Part shown: one piece after another, positions 13,126 through 20,244 of the stretch
Position numbering within the stretch: the stretch's first letter is position 1
How the letters are laid out: each line of letters starts with the position of its first letter
IMG/VR virus record: IMGVR_UViG_3300020317_000016
Location: 1-21,683 of that record
Reading direction: 5' to 3' (one strand)
DNA: 21,683 nt
Origin: a virus
Position numbers and translations under genes: made by a program
Notes under the pieces: model-generated
The model's input: only the letters and a program-made list of their open reading frames with translations
Database searches by the model: none
What the model was told of the DNA's origin: nothing

Positions 13126-14959
13126 CGCTACAACAGAAAGTATAACAGTTGATAGTGGAGTAACTACCACTATACCAGAAATCGTAGATTTAAGTGGTGG
13201 TACAATAACTAATGGTACTTGTGTAGGTGGTTCATCTCATTTGAATCTATTGTCTGGTAGTAGTGAAGCATGGAGTGGTTCACCAACTTTGCAATGGGGA
13301 GCATGTTCTGATACGTTTGCAATGACTATGGCAATAAATGAAGTATTATCAGATGCTGGTACAGGCATAAGTTTAGATAAAATTCATTATCGTTGGAAAT
13401 GGATTAATGGTTGTTTCAATATAACAAAAGCAAATGGTGATAAAGTATGGTGTTCAACAGATATTGAGAACCGACTTGATGGAAATATGAAACCCACTGG
13501 AGAATATGCAGATCAGTTTGATGCTCTTAATATTGTGATAGAGATTACTGACAGTAATGGAACTATTATAGAAACAAAAACTTACGATTATGATACTTGG
13601 TATCATTGGAGTGAATCAAATTCTCATAGTACAAATGAAACCACAGATGGTGAAGGTGCTGTTTGGCAAATAACCGAAGATCATATAGAACTTTTTAATC
13701 ATATCACTGGTACTGGAACAATATACACTCCAAATCAATTGGGAAATATTAGTTTTGTTGCCAATGCACAAGATAATGGACAGTGGGAAGGATACTATGG
13801 TCCTGTTGCAAGAGATGGTGAAATGTGGTTTACATATCGCAATAATCCATGTGATTTAGATACTCTATATAATCCATCGTGTATTGGTTACGCTGAAGCG
13901 TATGCGACACACCTTTATGATCAGTCATGTATTGCAGACTCTTTATATGATATTGGCTGTCCAAATTATGTGACCGCATATCAAGACCAACAATGTAAGA
14001 TTAATCCATTGTATAGTGTTCAATGTCCTAATTATCAAACGGCATATTTCAATCAGCAATGTGATGTTGATCCGCAATATGATATTGGTTGTCCTAACTA
14101 CTCTGTACCTACTGTCATGGAAGAAATTGTGGTAACTGATCCTGTTGCAGAAATTATTAATCCAAATATAACGATAACCGAAACTATACCAGAAATTGTT
14201 ATGCCAGAAATCAATGTAACCGAAGAAATTGTTGTACCACAAATTGATATAGTTTCTCAAATAGCACCAGTAGAAGAAATTACCACTCAATCTATTGAAA
14301 TAGAACTCGCAGCAATGGAGGCAGAATTAAATGAGCAAATCGTTGAAACAACAGTTGCTGAACCAGACTCAGGAGAAACCTCTGAAGAAAGAGGAAATAC
14401 CACAGACCAAGAAACCGAGAAACCCAAGCCAGAGAAAAACAACAAATCTAAGTCCGACTCTGATGGAAAAGGTGAAGAATCATCCGATGATGAACCGAGC
14501 GAGTCCAAGGACGATGGTGGAAAAGAAAAAGACACTGGGGAAAATACTGGCTCTGAGGATGGTAATGGAAAGGATAAAGAGGTAGATGCTGACGAAGCCG
14601 TTGAATCTGAAAAAGATGTTGTTAGACCTAAGAAAAAAGAAGAAAACTCATCCCCCACAGAAGCAGAAAAAAAGAATTCTAGGAAAGAAAAGATAAGAAG
14701 ATTGATTGCAGATAAAGTAAACAGTCTTACTAAGAAAGTTGAAGAGGCATCAACTTTAGAAGAACAAGTGGCAGTACAGTCACAATTAGCAGCACTAATT
14801 GCATTTGTACCAGATTTTGATTATGGAGATATGGAAGTACCAGATATTTATTTTTATCCACCAGTGCCGACAGTAGATCATGCATTTTCAAGATGGTTCG
14901 TGAATGACCCGACATTTGGGATAATGGAGGATTTACAATATCCAAGTTTAAGGCAGTAA
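13040..14959 (+). CDS. Large secreted/virion-type protein with Cys repeats and acidic region
   Basis: This 639-residue protein starts inside the previous gene. The start at 13040 is supported by an upstream AAAGG and by a good signal peptide (residues ~1-32, '...LLVVLCCLYFFWSLPTNA'). Residues ~33-270 form a beta-rich domain. Residues ~271-356 hold four units of a Cys repeat (C-x9-C followed by 'PNY..AY..QQ'). A Pro/Glu/Val-rich hinge leads into a charged low-complexity region (~431-551, D/E/K/S/G). After it comes a helical coiled-coil-like segment (~551-595) and a Pro/Tyr-rich end. The function is unknown; late transcription and architecture suggest a virion or periplasm-acting protein. Confidence 0.75.
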   Translation: MFKKGNGKLVDQLLVVLCCLYFFWSLPTNATTESITVDSGVTTTIPEIVDLSGGTITNGTCVGGSSHLNLLSGSSEAWSGSPTLQWGACSDTFAMTMAINEVLSDAGTGISLDKIHYRWKWINGCFNITKANGDKVWCSTDIENRLDGNMKPTGEYADQFDALNIVIEITDSNGTIIETKTYDYDTWYHWSESNSHSTNETTDGEGAVWQITEDHIELFNHITGTGTIYTPNQLGNISFVANAQDNGQWEGYYGPVARDGEMWFTYRNNPCDLDTLYNPSCIGYAEAYATHLYDQSCIADSLYDIGCPNYVTAYQDQQCKINPLYSVQCPNYQTAYFNQQCDVDPQYDIGCPNYSVPTVMEEIVVTDPVAEIINPNITITETIPEIVMPEINVTEEIVVPQIDIVSQIAPVEEITTQSIEIELAAMEAELNEQIVETTVAEPDSGETSEERGNTTDQETEKPKPEKNNKSKSDSDGKGEESSDDEPSESKDDGGKEKDTGENTGSEDGNGKDKEVDADEAVESEKDVVRPKKKEENSSPTEAEKKNSRKEKIRRLIADKVNSLTKKVEEASTLEEQVAVQSQLAALIAFVPDFDYGDMEVPDIYFYPPVPTVDHAFSRWFVNDPTFGIMEDLQYPSLRQ

Positions 14960-14975
14960 TTAAAGGAATTAAGAT

Positions 14976-15617
14976 ATGGCAGAGATAGAATATGGTGGAG
15001 TCAAGGCGAGTGGTTCAAAAATACTCCTAATTGTACCATTATTAGGTACAATATGTGGTGGTCTTTGGGGTGGATTTGAATTCTACAAAGATTACCAAGA
15101 TATGAAAGAGCAAATACAAAGTTATGTTGCTCCAGATTTATCAGGATTTGATAAACAAATTGCAATACAGCAAGAGCATCAAGTGACTGTTGAGAGACAT
15201 ATGGATTTCGTATCAGAAGAATTAGAATTATTTAAAGGTGAATTTGCTGGGGTTCGTGATCGTATCACAGAAAATACTGATTATCTCAGAGATGCAAAGC
15301 ATGATCTGAAAGATGAAATGGTTCGTATGGAAAAACATCTTGATCGTATTGAAATTGAGGTTACCAAAGCAGAAGATGAAATGAGGCTTATTTCAGATAA
15401 ACTTAATGATGATGTGCGAGAATTAATGGACGAAGGTGAAACCGAGCAAGACAGACTCAAGACTGATGTTCGTGCAATGATTGACGATGCCAACAATCGT
15501 TTTAATGATAAAATATCTGGACTTGAAGGTTATGTTAAACGAGAATTAAGTTCTCTTGAGGAAAGACTCAACGCTAAACTAACAAAGGCACTTGATAACC
15601 CACTCGCTAATCGGTAG
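14976..15617 (+). CDS. Membrane-anchored coiled-coil protein
   Basis: This 213-residue protein has one hydrophobic segment near residues 15-35 ('SKILLIVPLLGTICGGLWGG') and then almost entirely charged heptad-like helix (~55-205), as in long coiled coils. AAAGGA precedes the ATG. It ends convergently with the minus-strand gene, overlapping it by 11 nt. It could be a structural or membrane-tethering protein expressed late; no family is recognised. Confidence 0.75.
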   Translation: MAEIEYGGVKASGSKILLIVPLLGTICGGLWGGFEFYKDYQDMKEQIQSYVAPDLSGFDKQIAIQQEHQVTVERHMDFVSEELELFKGEFAGVRDRITENTDYLRDAKHDLKDEMVRMEKHLDRIEIEVTKAEDEMRLISDKLNDDVRELMDEGETEQDRLKTDVRAMIDDANNRFNDKISGLEGYVKRELSSLEERLNAKLTKALDNPLANR

Positions 15618-15885
15618 AGGCCAGCATACCATTAGGTGGTGCTGGTGGTTTAGGGTAGTATGAAGGTTCAACATGAGTTTTTATTACAGGTGTTCCTTCT
15701 GGAACACTTACAGGTATACAATATGCAGTCGCCTGATCTTTTGCTGACCAATGACCCCATCTTTTAGATAACGCTTCAGCGGTTGAGTTACAATATTCTA
15801 CTGAATAGAAATATAGTTTTTCTTCAACTTCTATTCTACTTTCACCAATTCCTATGAAAAGCATGAGTGCAAAAACTTGTACCAT
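15607..15885 (-). CDS. Small secreted-type protein, minus strand
   Basis: The 92-residue protein is read from ATG at 15885, one base past the stop of the upstream minus-strand gene. A longer frame from 15918 exists but would overlap that gene. Residues 1-15 are hydrophobic ('MVQVFALMLFIGIGE', signal-like); the rest has two cysteines and a Pro-rich end ('PSYYPKPPAPPNG'). The function is unknown. It is co-transcribed with the gene at 15887-16375. Confidence 0.65.
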   Translation of the reverse strand: MVQVFALMLFIGIGESRIEVEEKLYFYSVEYCNSTAEALSKRWGHWSAKDQATAYCIPVSVPEGTPVIKTHVEPSYYPKPPAPPNGMLASTD

Positions 15886-15886
15886 A

Positions 15887-16375
15887 TTACCACCAAGGCG
15901 GTTGTTGAACCGTACCAATTAACCATACACCACCAAAAATAGTGGTCAAAATACCAAGAGATAATGCTATCATTATTCCACCATTCAGTATGGCATGTTT
16001 AAATTCTTCAGCGGCGTAAACAGTATCCTCACGTTCTTTTTTTATAGCGCGTCTTAATTCCATCATTTCATCCCAGGTATTTGGCCCGAACCTCATATTC
16101 AACATGAACATGATTTCCTTCTGTTGCTCTGCCATTTTTTTCTTGTGAGTTAATATAGCAAATGCTTCTTCTTCTATGGAACCCGAACCCATAAGTTTTG
16201 CATGTAATGGTGGTCTTTTTCTTTGTTCTTCTGCTCTATTAATATCATTAAGCGCACCAAACCATTTCCCTAATTGGTCAGTACAGTTTTCCAATTCCTG
16301 CCCCGCTTGGACAATTTTGGTAAGCCCTTTATATGCAGCAGATGCAGCGGCTATAGCCGTAAGTGGATCAATCAT
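15887..16375 (-). CDS. Phage protein with C-terminal membrane segment, minus strand
   Basis: This 162-residue protein has an N-terminus 'MIDPLTAIAAASAAYKGLTK', followed by 'QLGKWFGALNDINRAEE', which resembles a protein widespread in marine T4-like phages and usually listed as structural or unknown. The middle is a charged helix; one membrane segment lies near residues 131-152 ('GGIMIALSLGILTTIFGGVW'). It is read from a minus-strand late promoter at 16446-16453. That it is a virion protein is inference. Confidence 0.75.
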   Translation of the reverse strand: MIDPLTAIAAASAAYKGLTKIVQAGQELENCTDQLGKWFGALNDINRAEEQRKRPPLHAKLMGSGSIEEEAFAILTHKKKMAEQQKEIMFMLNMRFGPNTWDEMMELRRAIKKEREDTVYAAEEFKHAILNGGIMIALSLGILTTIFGGVWLIGTVQQPPWW

Positions 16376-16445
16376 AACTTTATCTTTCTTCTAATATACT
16401 TTTAATATAATATAAACCAATAAAAAATTATGTATCTCATAATAC

Positions 16446-16453
16446 TATTTATA
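16446..16453 (-). promoter_or_regulatory. Minus-strand T4-type late promoter
   Basis: TATTTATA on the plus strand reads TATAAATA on the minus strand, about 70 nt upstream of the 16375 start. It explains expression of the only two complete minus-strand genes. It lies 10 nt from the divergent sigma70-type promoter at 16464. Confidence 0.7.
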
Positions 16454-16463
16454 ACTTTAAGGG

Positions 16464-16492
16464 TTGACATTTGTTATAGAGAAGGTTAGGTA
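16464..16492 (+). promoter_or_regulatory. Sigma70-type early promoter
   Basis: TTGACA (16464-16469) and TAGGTA (16487-16492) have a 17-nt spacer. The -10 is weak, and TATATC 4 nt later is an alternative. The leader carries GAATC at 16504 and AAAGGGG before the ATG, the same layout as the promoters at 17.4-19.2 kb. Confidence 0.55.
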
Positions 16493-16525
16493 TATCATAT
16501 AACGAATCTTAAAGGGGCGTGAAAC

Positions 16526-16756
16526 ATGAATGAAGTATTACAAGACATTGAGACACTTGAGAATGCAATCATTAACTTGACTGAAGGTGCGAGTGATGAA
16601 AAGCGCATGGCGATCAATAGCCTGTCTGCAATGATTGAACTCAAGCGTATGCAAGTAGAGCAACTTGAGCAAGAGGCTCATGATGAAAAGATTGATGATA
16701 TACTTCTTCAATCCATCTGGGAAGAAGAAATTTGGATTGAAAGTAGGGGTTGGTAA
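16526..16756 (+). CDS. Small acidic helical protein
   Basis: This is a 76-residue, strongly acidic protein, nearly all helix by composition ('DIETLENAIINL', 'MIELKRMQVEQLEQEAHDEK'), probably a short coiled coil. AAAGGGG precedes the ATG. It is the first gene of the early-type block. No family is recognised; small acidic proteins in such blocks often alter host functions, but that is speculation. Confidence 0.7.
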   Translation: MNEVLQDIETLENAIINLTEGASDEKRMAINSLSAMIELKRMQVEQLEQEAHDEKIDDILLQSIWEEEIWIESRGW

Positions 16757-16764
16757 GAATCATG

Positions 16765-16792
16765 TTGACAAATCTTTTGAGTAATGTAATAA
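16765..16792 (+). promoter_or_regulatory. Sigma70-type promoter before 16846 gene
   Basis: TTGACA is at 16765-16770 and TAATAA at 16787-16792 with a 16-nt spacer. A second -10-like TATAAT (16803-16808) lies downstream without a clear -35. Confidence 0.6.
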
Positions 16793-16845
16793 ACCTAATT
16801 GTTATAATAGCAATCATAGAAATATTAATGTAAAGGAAAAGAAAA

Positions 16846-17052
16846 ATGAAAAGCGTAAATATCGGAAGTGTGGAAATGGAATGTATTGATATGAATGATT
16901 ATCCAGATTTTTGTGATGCATACATTTCATTTGCAGAATATGAAGATGGTGAAATCCTATCAGATGCCGAATTGGAAGATTTGCAGTCTGATATAGAAAA
17001 TAATGGTGACATTTGGGAAATTATAAACAATCAATTATGTAGGAATTTTTAA
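16846..17052 (+). CDS. Small acidic protein of unknown function
   Basis: This is a 68-residue acidic protein ('EYEDGEILSDAELEDLQSDI'), with AAAGGAAA upstream of the ATG and a promoter ~55-80 nt upstream. No recognised motif. The stop is TAA at 17050-17052, with the next ATG one base later at 17054. Confidence 0.65.
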   Translation: MKSVNIGSVEMECIDMNDYPDFCDAYISFAEYEDGEILSDAELEDLQSDIENNGDIWEIINNQLCRNF

Positions 17053-17053
17053 T

Positions 17054-17227
17054 ATGAATGATCTATCAACATATGTAATAGCACTCACTGGGCCAGTTAT
17101 ATCTAGTGGTGGTCCTATAAGTAGAAGGGTAACGGTGAAAGATCGTAAAGAGGCTATAAAACATGCGAAAATGTTTTATGGTAATAGAAAGGTGTCTATC
17201 ATCAAAATCGGAAAAGGGATAGTATAA
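17054..17227 (+). CDS. Small basic protein, 57 aa
   Basis: This short ORF begins one base after the previous stop, and its own stop overlaps the next start by one base (TAATG). It is basic ('ISRRVTVKDRKEAIKHAKMF') with a predicted beta-alpha-beta pattern. The tight coupling to both sides is the main support. The function is not known. Confidence 0.6.
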   Translation: MNDLSTYVIALTGPVISSGGPISRRVTVKDRKEAIKHAKMFYGNRKVSIIKIGKGIV

Positions 17228-17436
17228 TGCAAGTTGTAACAGTTAGATTTGTAGGATCAATGGTTCAACCTTCACACCATGATTGTCAAATTGTAGAGGG
17301 TTCTATGAGTATGAGGCATAATGAACGCTGCGATGATACTAATCCACCAGTATGTAAAATTATCTCACCATTTGGTAAAGATAATACATTAGAAGCATTT
17401 TATATGCATGAACAATGGAATTGCATTTTAGATTAG
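17227..17436 (+). CDS. Small protein of unknown function, 69 aa
   Basis: This encodes a 69-residue protein with four cysteines (residues 20, 35, 43, 66) and several histidines. They are not spaced as a standard zinc finger, though metal binding is possible. It starts in a TAATG overlap and ends just before the inverted-repeat promoter at 17439. Confidence 0.6.
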   Translation: MQVVTVRFVGSMVQPSHHDCQIVEGSMSMRHNERCDDTNPPVCKIISPFGKDNTLEAFYMHEQWNCILD

Positions 17437-17438
17437 TG

Positions 17439-17479
17439 TTGACAAACCTCTACTTTTATATTAGTTTATAAGAGTAGAG
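17439..17479 (+). promoter_or_regulatory. Early promoter with inverted repeat over the -10
   Basis: TTGACA (17439-17444), 17 nt, TAGTTT (17462-17467). A 13-nt inverted repeat, CTCTACTTTTATA (17448-17460) and TATAAGAGTAGAG (17467-17479), spans spacer and -10. All positions pair if one G-T is allowed. It could be an operator or an RNA hairpin. Confidence 0.65.
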
Positions 17480-17501
17480 AGAATCACTGAAAGGGTTCAC
17501 A

Positions 17502-17648
17502 ATGCTTCGTATTCAACAAATTTCTGATCTTTTGAATTGCTCCAAAGCTGTCGCAGAAGAAGTTTTGAGTAAGATTTCCCATATGGACCTGAGTGAGATG
17601 GGTCAAGAAGAATGGGAATTTTGGGTTAACTTTTACGGGAAGGTGTAA
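17502..17648 (+). CDS. Small protein, 48 aa, with HTH-like start
   Basis: This short ORF follows the promoter and a leader GAATCACTGAAAGGGTTCAC that is nearly identical to that of the 19235 gene. That shared leader and ribosome-binding site are strong evidence for the start. The protein reads MLRIQQISDLLNCSKAVAEE, then 'VLSKISHMDLSEMGQEEWEF'. The first half resembles a helix-turn-helix recognition of the 'I.d.L.cS...a' type, possibly a small DNA-binding regulator, but it is too short to be sure. It is followed by the 17653 gene after 4 nt. Confidence 0.65.
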   Translation: MLRIQQISDLLNCSKAVAEEVLSKISHMDLSEMGQEEWEFWVNFYGKV

Positions 17649-17652
17649 TAGC

Positions 17653-17955
17653 ATGGCATACGCTCCAGATTCAGTAGGTTTCACTTATGGTGATGGTTCA
17701 ATCGCTGGTTCTTTTACTGAAAAGGATTGTGACAATCTTTTTGAGTTTTCCACCAATCATGAAGAAATGACAGATGAGTGGGATTTTCCTCATTTGATTT
17801 GGGTTTCTCATAATGCGGTAGGCCAATGGAATTATAGATATGGTAAAGTCTTAAAGACTGTCGCTTACATTGCCGTTGATGAGGATGAGTATGGCAATCC
17901 TGTTGTTGAAAAGTGGGATATTAAAAAGTATCGGAAATATTCTAAAATGGCTTGA
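17653..17955 (+). CDS. Small protein of unknown function, 100 aa
   Basis: The ATG at 17653, 4 nt after the previous stop, is chosen over an ATG at 17593 that lies inside the preceding gene. The protein is rich in aromatic and acidic residues ('GFTYGDGSIAGSFTEKDCDN', 'HNAVGQWNYRYGKVLKTVAY') and looks like a beta-rich soluble domain. Its stop codon lies inside the next promoter's -35 box. Confidence 0.65.
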   Translation: MAYAPDSVGFTYGDGSIAGSFTEKDCDNLFEFSTNHEEMTDEWDFPHLIWVSHNAVGQWNYRYGKVLKTVAYIAVDEDEYGNPVVEKWDIKKYRKYSKMA

Positions 17956-17989
17956 CAAACTCCTACTCTTATACTAGATTATAAGAGTA
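17952..17989 (+). promoter_or_regulatory. Early promoter with inverted repeat over the -10
   Basis: TTGACA (17952-17957), 17 nt, TAGATT (17975-17980). A perfect 10-bp inverted repeat TACTCTTATA (17964-17973) and TATAAGAGTA (17980-17989) flanks CTAGAT. GAATCA at 17993 and GAAAGGA follow in the leader. Confidence 0.7.
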
Positions 17990-18021
17990 AAGAGAATCAC
18001 TTAGTCTTGAAAGGACACAAA

Positions 18022-18375
18022 ATGACTTCAGCAGTTTCAATCGTTTCAAACCTTCCCGGTTCTCTCGTAGTGAGCAATGCAGATGCTGTTTTGCCTTTGG
18101 ACCGTGAAGGTGCTGGTGACTCGCTTATGTCATCCATCAACATTACCATTCGGGCATTCGCCAATGATAAATATGAGTGGGTGCGGAACTATACTGTTGG
18201 CTGGGACAGTGAAGATGGTCACTGGGCCTTTGGTAATGGTTCAATGGTAACATCCTCTAAGACTGAACAGAAAGTCTACCTTGGATATGAGATTGGTGAT
18301 ACGATCAATATCGCTGGTGAGGTTCTTACTATTTGTGCCGCAAGCAACCACAACATTAAATTTGTAGGAGCGTAA
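18022..18375 (+). CDS. Small protein of unknown function, 117 aa
   Basis: Translation from ATG at 18022 is supported by GAAAGGA 7 nt upstream; a TTG at 18007 in the same frame overlaps this site and is rejected. The protein has 'ITIRAFANDKYEWVRNYTVG', 'DGHWAFGNGSMVTSS' and 'VYLGYEIGDTINIAGEVLTI', a beta-rich pattern. Not recognised. Two nt separate it from the next gene. Confidence 0.65.
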   Translation: MTSAVSIVSNLPGSLVVSNADAVLPLDREGAGDSLMSSINITIRAFANDKYEWVRNYTVGWDSEDGHWAFGNGSMVTSSKTEQKVYLGYEIGDTINIAGEVLTICAASNHNIKFVGA

Positions 18376-18377
18376 AA

Positions 18378-18725
18378 ATGAGAGTGGAAGTCTATTACAA
18401 TCTCCACAAACATATCTTTTCTGTCAGACATAAGGGGCGTGTCATCGCTCATATGTCTGATGTGACAATTATGAACCCAACTTATGTGGTTCGTCAGGCT
18501 GGACGTTTAAAGGTTCTAAAAGAGGGCCGCAAGAATGTTCACGCGATGGTTCGTGGAGAAATGTCTGAAGAAATTTTCGGTTTAAATAATGGTGTTGCAG
18601 TCACATATGACCCCTACAAATACAGTTCATTTGTAACAAAGGCAGATGAACAGCCCATCCTTGAAAGCAAAGTTGCTGTTCTCCATAAGCCAGAAGTTGG
18701 TGGTCCAAAGATTATGGCATATTAG
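18378..18725 (+). CDS. Conserved-looking phage protein, 115 aa
   Basis: This basic protein begins 'MRVEVYYNLHKHIFSVRHKG', followed by 'RVIAHMSDVTIMNPTYVVRQ' and 'AGRLKVLKEGRKNVHAMVRG'. The pattern recalls a small protein seen in many T4-like and other phages with no assigned function. GGAG precedes the ATG. It is in the transcript begun at 17952. Confidence 0.7.
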   Translation: MRVEVYYNLHKHIFSVRHKGRVIAHMSDVTIMNPTYVVRQAGRLKVLKEGRKNVHAMVRGEMSEEIFGLNNGVAVTYDPYKYSSFVTKADEQPILESKVAVLHKPEVGGPKIMAY

Positions 18726-18727
18726 GG

Positions 18728-18756
18728 TTGACAATCACCTCAACATATACTAGATT
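18728..18756 (+). promoter_or_regulatory. Early promoter of the same family, degenerate inverted repeat
   Basis: TTGACA (18728-18733), 17 nt, TAGATT (18751-18756), then TATAAGAGTAAAGAGAATCA as in the 17952 promoter. The right arm is kept but the left arm has diverged, so the stem is mostly lost. Confidence 0.65.
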
Positions 18757-18793
18757 ATAAGAGTAAAGAGAATCAGTCTTGAAAGGACATACC

Positions 18794-19138
18794 ATGCAAG
18801 TTTATGTTTATCATGCAGAGCGCAATCGTGAAACTGGCGATGTTGAAGGTCAGAATTTAGTTGCAGAAGTAAATCTGCCAAGTTCTATCACTGATCAGAA
18901 TGAGGCTCTTGAGTATGCCTATCGCTGGACACAAAATATCATGGGTTCTTGGAGCCGTGATGATATTGCTGATAATTCAGACTATAACCCTAACCATGTT
19001 AATCGCATTGCACCACTAAATGAAGGTGGTATGGGTTTGCGTAGTTCAATGATGGGTGATTTGTTTGAGATTGAAACCGCCTTTGGGCAGTCCTTGCATG
19101 AAGTTGGTATGATGGGCTTCACAGAGTGTGTAGGGTAA
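18794..19138 (+). CDS. Small protein of unknown function, 114 aa
   Basis: ATG at 18794 follows GAAAGGA by 7 nt; a TTG at 18779 in frame overlaps that site. The protein starts 'MQVYVYHAERNRETGDVEGQ' and ends with 'GMMGFTECVG'; its mid-section 'EALEYAYRWTQNIMGSWSRDD' resembles a conserved phage protein. The function is unknown. It is the only gene of its promoter unit. Confidence 0.65.
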   Translation: MQVYVYHAERNRETGDVEGQNLVAEVNLPSSITDQNEALEYAYRWTQNIMGSWSRDDIADNSDYNPNHVNRIAPLNEGGMGLRSSMMGDLFEIETAFGQSLHEVGMMGFTECVG

Positions 19139-19141
19139 TTT

Positions 19142-19212
19142 AAATGAAATGAAAACAAATGCTTGACAAGTGTTTGTTTTTATCGTATAATATACAAATG
19201 AAATGAAAACAA
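19142..19212 (+). promoter_or_regulatory. Strong promoter flanked by 17-nt direct repeats, with inverted repeat over -35
   Basis: TTGACA (19163-19168), 17 nt, TATAAT (19186-19191) is an exact consensus. AAATGAAATGAAAACAA occurs at 19142-19158 and again at 19196-19212. An inverted repeat of 14-nt arms (19152-19165 and 19167-19180, 12 of 14 pairs) covers the -35. A T-run at 19177-19181 after the stem could also terminate the upstream transcript. Confidence 0.7.
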
Positions 19213-19234
19213 CGAATCACTGAAAGGGTTCAAA

Positions 19235-20209
19235 ATGGCACATGAAGTAGAATTTGTAGACGGTGTAGCGCAAATGGCTTATGCGGGAGATGTTCCTTGG
19301 CATGGGTTAGGCACACCAGTTAGTAATGATCTAACACCAGTTCAAATGATGCAAAAGGCTGGTCTTGATTGGGAAGTGCAAAAGGTTCCATCATTTATTG
19401 AAATCAATGGCGAAAAAATCAAAACTGGTCAAGAGTCTTTGGTTCGTCTGAGCGATAACAAGGTTCTGACAAATGTTGGCGAAGGATGGAATCCTTGTCA
19501 AAATTCAGATGCTTTTGATTTCTTTGCAGAGTATGTCGCCGCTGGTGACATGGAAATGCATACTGCTGGTTCGCTCAAAGGTGGACAGATCACTTGGGCA
19601 TTGGCAAAAGTCAAAGAGTCATTTGATGTATTTGGTGAGGATACTGTTGAATCATTCTTACTTTTCAGTAATCCACACCAGTATGGGAAATCTATTGACG
19701 TTCGTTTCACTCCAGTTCGTGTTGTTTGTAATAACACTCTTACAATGTCACTTAGTCGTAACGCAACGAATGCAGCAAAAGTTGGTCATCGCGCAGTGTT
19801 CAATGCAGACAATGTGAAAACAACTCTTGGAATTGCATCTGAAAAGTTTGCAAAGTACAAAGACATGGCGCAATTCTTGGGTTCCAAGCGCGTTACTGCC
19901 GACTCCTTGATCCAGTTCTATAATGATGTATTTCCGAATACTTCACGCACCAAAGAACAAAATCAAGTTGATAAACTGGCAGACTTGTCACGCAATGCAA
20001 AACTTTGCTACGATGTTCTAGAGACACAACCTGGTGCAGAGTTTGCTCCTGGTACATGGTGGAGCGCATTGAATAGCGTCACGTATGTTACAGATCATAT
20101 GCAAGGGCGCAATGCTGAAAATCGCTTGCACAGTCAGTGGTTTGGTGTTAATCAAACTCGCAAAGTAAAAGCGGCAGAAAAGGCAGTTGAACTCGCTAAC
20201 GCTGCATAA
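19235..20209 (+). CDS. DUF932 phage/plasmid-type protein
   Basis: This is a 324-residue protein of the DUF932 family (found in phages and plasmids). Key segments are 'AQMAYAGDVPWHGLGTPV', 'SLVRLSDNKVLTNVGEGWNPCQN', 'GGQITWALAKV', 'FTPVRVVCNNTL' and 'QNQVDKLADLS'. The biochemical role of the family is not established. It is driven by the only exact-consensus promoter in the window, so high expression is likely. Its leader GAATCACTGAAAGGGTTCA repeats that of the 17502 gene. A hairpin follows the stop. Confidence 0.88.
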   Translation: MAHEVEFVDGVAQMAYAGDVPWHGLGTPVSNDLTPVQMMQKAGLDWEVQKVPSFIEINGEKIKTGQESLVRLSDNKVLTNVGEGWNPCQNSDAFDFFAEYVAAGDMEMHTAGSLKGGQITWALAKVKESFDVFGEDTVESFLLFSNPHQYGKSIDVRFTPVRVVCNNTLTMSLSRNATNAAKVGHRAVFNADNVKTTLGIASEKFAKYKDMAQFLGSKRVTADSLIQFYNDVFPNTSRTKEQNQVDKLADLSRNAKLCYDVLETQPGAEFAPGTWWSALNSVTYVTDHMQGRNAENRLHSQWFGVNQTRKVKAAEKAVELANAA

Positions 20210-20216
20210 AAGAATT

Positions 20217-20240
20217 TGGGAGAGATTAGTTTCTCTCCCA
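20217..20240 (+). terminator. Hairpin after DUF932 gene (no T-run)
   Basis: TGGGAGAGA (20217-20225) pairs perfectly with TCTCTCCCA (20232-20240) with a 6-nt loop. It lies 8 nt after the stop. No T-run follows, so it may be a transcript-stabilising or weak terminator structure. Confidence 0.5.
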
Positions 20241-20244
20241 TCAC

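Noticed and set aside
14287-14658. Minus-strand open frame of 123 codons (Ser/Phe/Pro-rich)
   Set aside because: It is the antisense of the acidic, Lys/Ser-rich low-complexity region of the 639-aa protein; its composition is a by-product of that codon content, with no ribosome-binding site.
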